Below the pieces are notes generated by a model. That model was not told the origin of the DNA. It did not search any database and saw only the letters and a program-made list of their open reading frames with translations. The translations under genes were made by a program, and so were the position numbers. A DNA stretch of 5,873 nucleotides, taken from positions 1 through 5,873 of the forward strand of contig CAZSLZ010000161.1 in the NCBI GenBank assembly GCA_964607865.1, written 5' to 3'. Source of the stretch: CAZSLZ01 sp964607865. Lineage in GTDB: Bacteria; Vulcanimicrobiota; JAJTBE01; CAZSLZ01. This document shows, one piece after another, positions 5,204-5,873 of this stretch. Each line of letters opens with the position of its first letter. Position 1 is the stretch's first letter.

Positions 5204-5873
5204 ATGAGTCAATTTGTAACTCGCCATATTGGGCCTGATAAAAAAGAAGTAGCACTGATGCTTGAAAAAATTGGTGTTTCATCTCTTGATGAATTAGTCA
5301 ATCAGGCTGTCCCTGATAGCATTTGTAGGGATGGAGAGTTAAATATTTCCCCCGCCCTCTCGGAGCAAGAATACCTGCAGCGAATTCGGGGTATTGCTTC
5401 TAAAAACAAGATTTTAAAAACCTATATAGGGATGGGGTATTACAATACGTTTACCCCATCGGTTGTTGTTCGAAATGTATTGGAAAATCCGGTTTGGTAT
5501 ACATCGTATACACCTTATCAGGCCGAGATATCCCAGGGCCGGCTGGAAGCTTTACTTAATTTTCAAACCATGGTTGCAGAGCTTACAGCCTTGCCACTTG
5601 CCAATGCTTCCTTGCTGGATGAGGCTACCGCGGCCGCTGAGGCGATGATCATGATGTTTAATACTCGTCCAAAAGTTCAGATTAAAGCCGGCATTGATAC
5701 CTGCTTTGTTGATCCACGTATATGGCCTCAAACTAAAGCCGTGCTGGAGACACGCGCTAAGCCGTTAGGAATTAAAATCCATTATGCACGTGCCGGTGAA
5801 GAAAAATTTGACCCAGCCCGTCATTTTGGTGCTATGATTCAATACCCGGATGAGATAGGCGAGATTAACGACT
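5204..5873 (+). CDS. gcvP: glycine dehydrogenase (aminomethyl-transferring), glycine cleavage P-protein, 3'-truncated by window edge
   Basis: The first 223 residues of the P-protein, the PLP enzyme that decarboxylates glycine and passes the aminomethyl group to the lipoyl arm of the H-protein (GcvH) in the cytosolic glycine cleavage system. The complete single-chain enzyme is about 950 residues, so roughly a quarter is visible; the PLP-binding lysine lies in the missing part. Diagnostic N-terminal features are 'RHIGPD' 7-12, 'SLDELV' 27-32, 'YIGMGYYNTFTPSVVVRNV' 74-92, 'NPVWYTSYTPYQAEISQGR' 95-113, 'ALLNFQTMVAELTALPLANA' 116-135 and 'LLDEATAAAEAM' 137-148. ATG 5204 places RHIGPD seven residues in, as is normal for the family. 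The frame is open to the last base of the window. No gcvT or gcvH is in view on the left, so gcvP is not preceded here by its partner genes. It has its own promoter match upstream and no glycine riboswitch that I can see. Confidence 0.97.
   Translation, partial: MSQFVTRHIGPDKKEVALMLEKIGVSSLDELVNQAVPDSICRDGELNISPALSEQEYLQRIRGIASKNKILKTYIGMGYYNTFTPSVVVRNVLENPVWYTSYTPYQAEISQGRLEALLNFQTMVAELTALPLANASLLDEATAAAEAMIMMFNTRPKVQIKAGIDTCFVDPRIWPQTKAVLETRAKPLGIKIHYARAGEEKFDPARHFGAMIQYPDEIGEIND

Noticed and set aside
5463..5648. Plus-strand 61-residue open frame
   Set aside because: It lies wholly inside gcvP in another frame and has an Arg/Pro/Leu-rich composition with no recognisable motif; it is a shadow of gcvP.

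Overview
This is a Bacteroidota (Bacteroidetes) chromosomal segment, probably from a free-living or environmental Bacteroidales/Marinilabiliales-type lineage; the exact order is inference. Three things point to the phylum. One secreted protein ends in a type IX secretion (Por secretion tail) sorting domain. Three upstream regions carry the phylum-specific -7 promoter box TAnnTTTG, two of them with a TTTG -33 box exactly 20 bases upstream. No purine-rich Shine-Dalgarno sequence stands clearly before any start codon.

Layout from left to right: (1) the 3' end of a PD40/TolB-like beta-propeller gene, cut by the window edge; (2) a complete secreted N-acetylmuramoyl-L-alanine amidase with accessory beta-sandwich domains and a T9SS tail, on the same strand 54 bases downstream; (3) convergent to it with only 25 bases between, a polyprenyl-phosphate sugar-1-phosphate transferase on the minus strand that lacks the usual N-terminal membrane bundle; (4) across a 180-base divergent AT-rich spacer, a plus-strand run of pcm (protein-L-isoaspartate methyltransferase), a YcbL/GloC-type metallo-beta-lactamase-fold hydrolase, and the 5' end of gcvP (glycine cleavage P-protein), which runs off the right edge.

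The genes do not form one pathway. The left part and the minus-strand gene concern the cell envelope (wall hydrolysis, lipid-linked glycan priming). The right part is housekeeping: protein repair, probable thioester hydrolysis or methylglyoxal detoxification, and one-carbon/glycine metabolism. Promoter-like boxes before pcm, the hydrolase and gcvP suggest that these three genes are at least partly transcribed independently.

I found no mobile element, CRISPR array, tRNA/rRNA or defence system, and no convincing undescribed system. The points most worth checking are the architecture of the short sugar transferase, the promoter of pcm that abuts its start codon (a predicted leaderless mRNA), and a small hydrophobic reading frame overlapping that same promoter.
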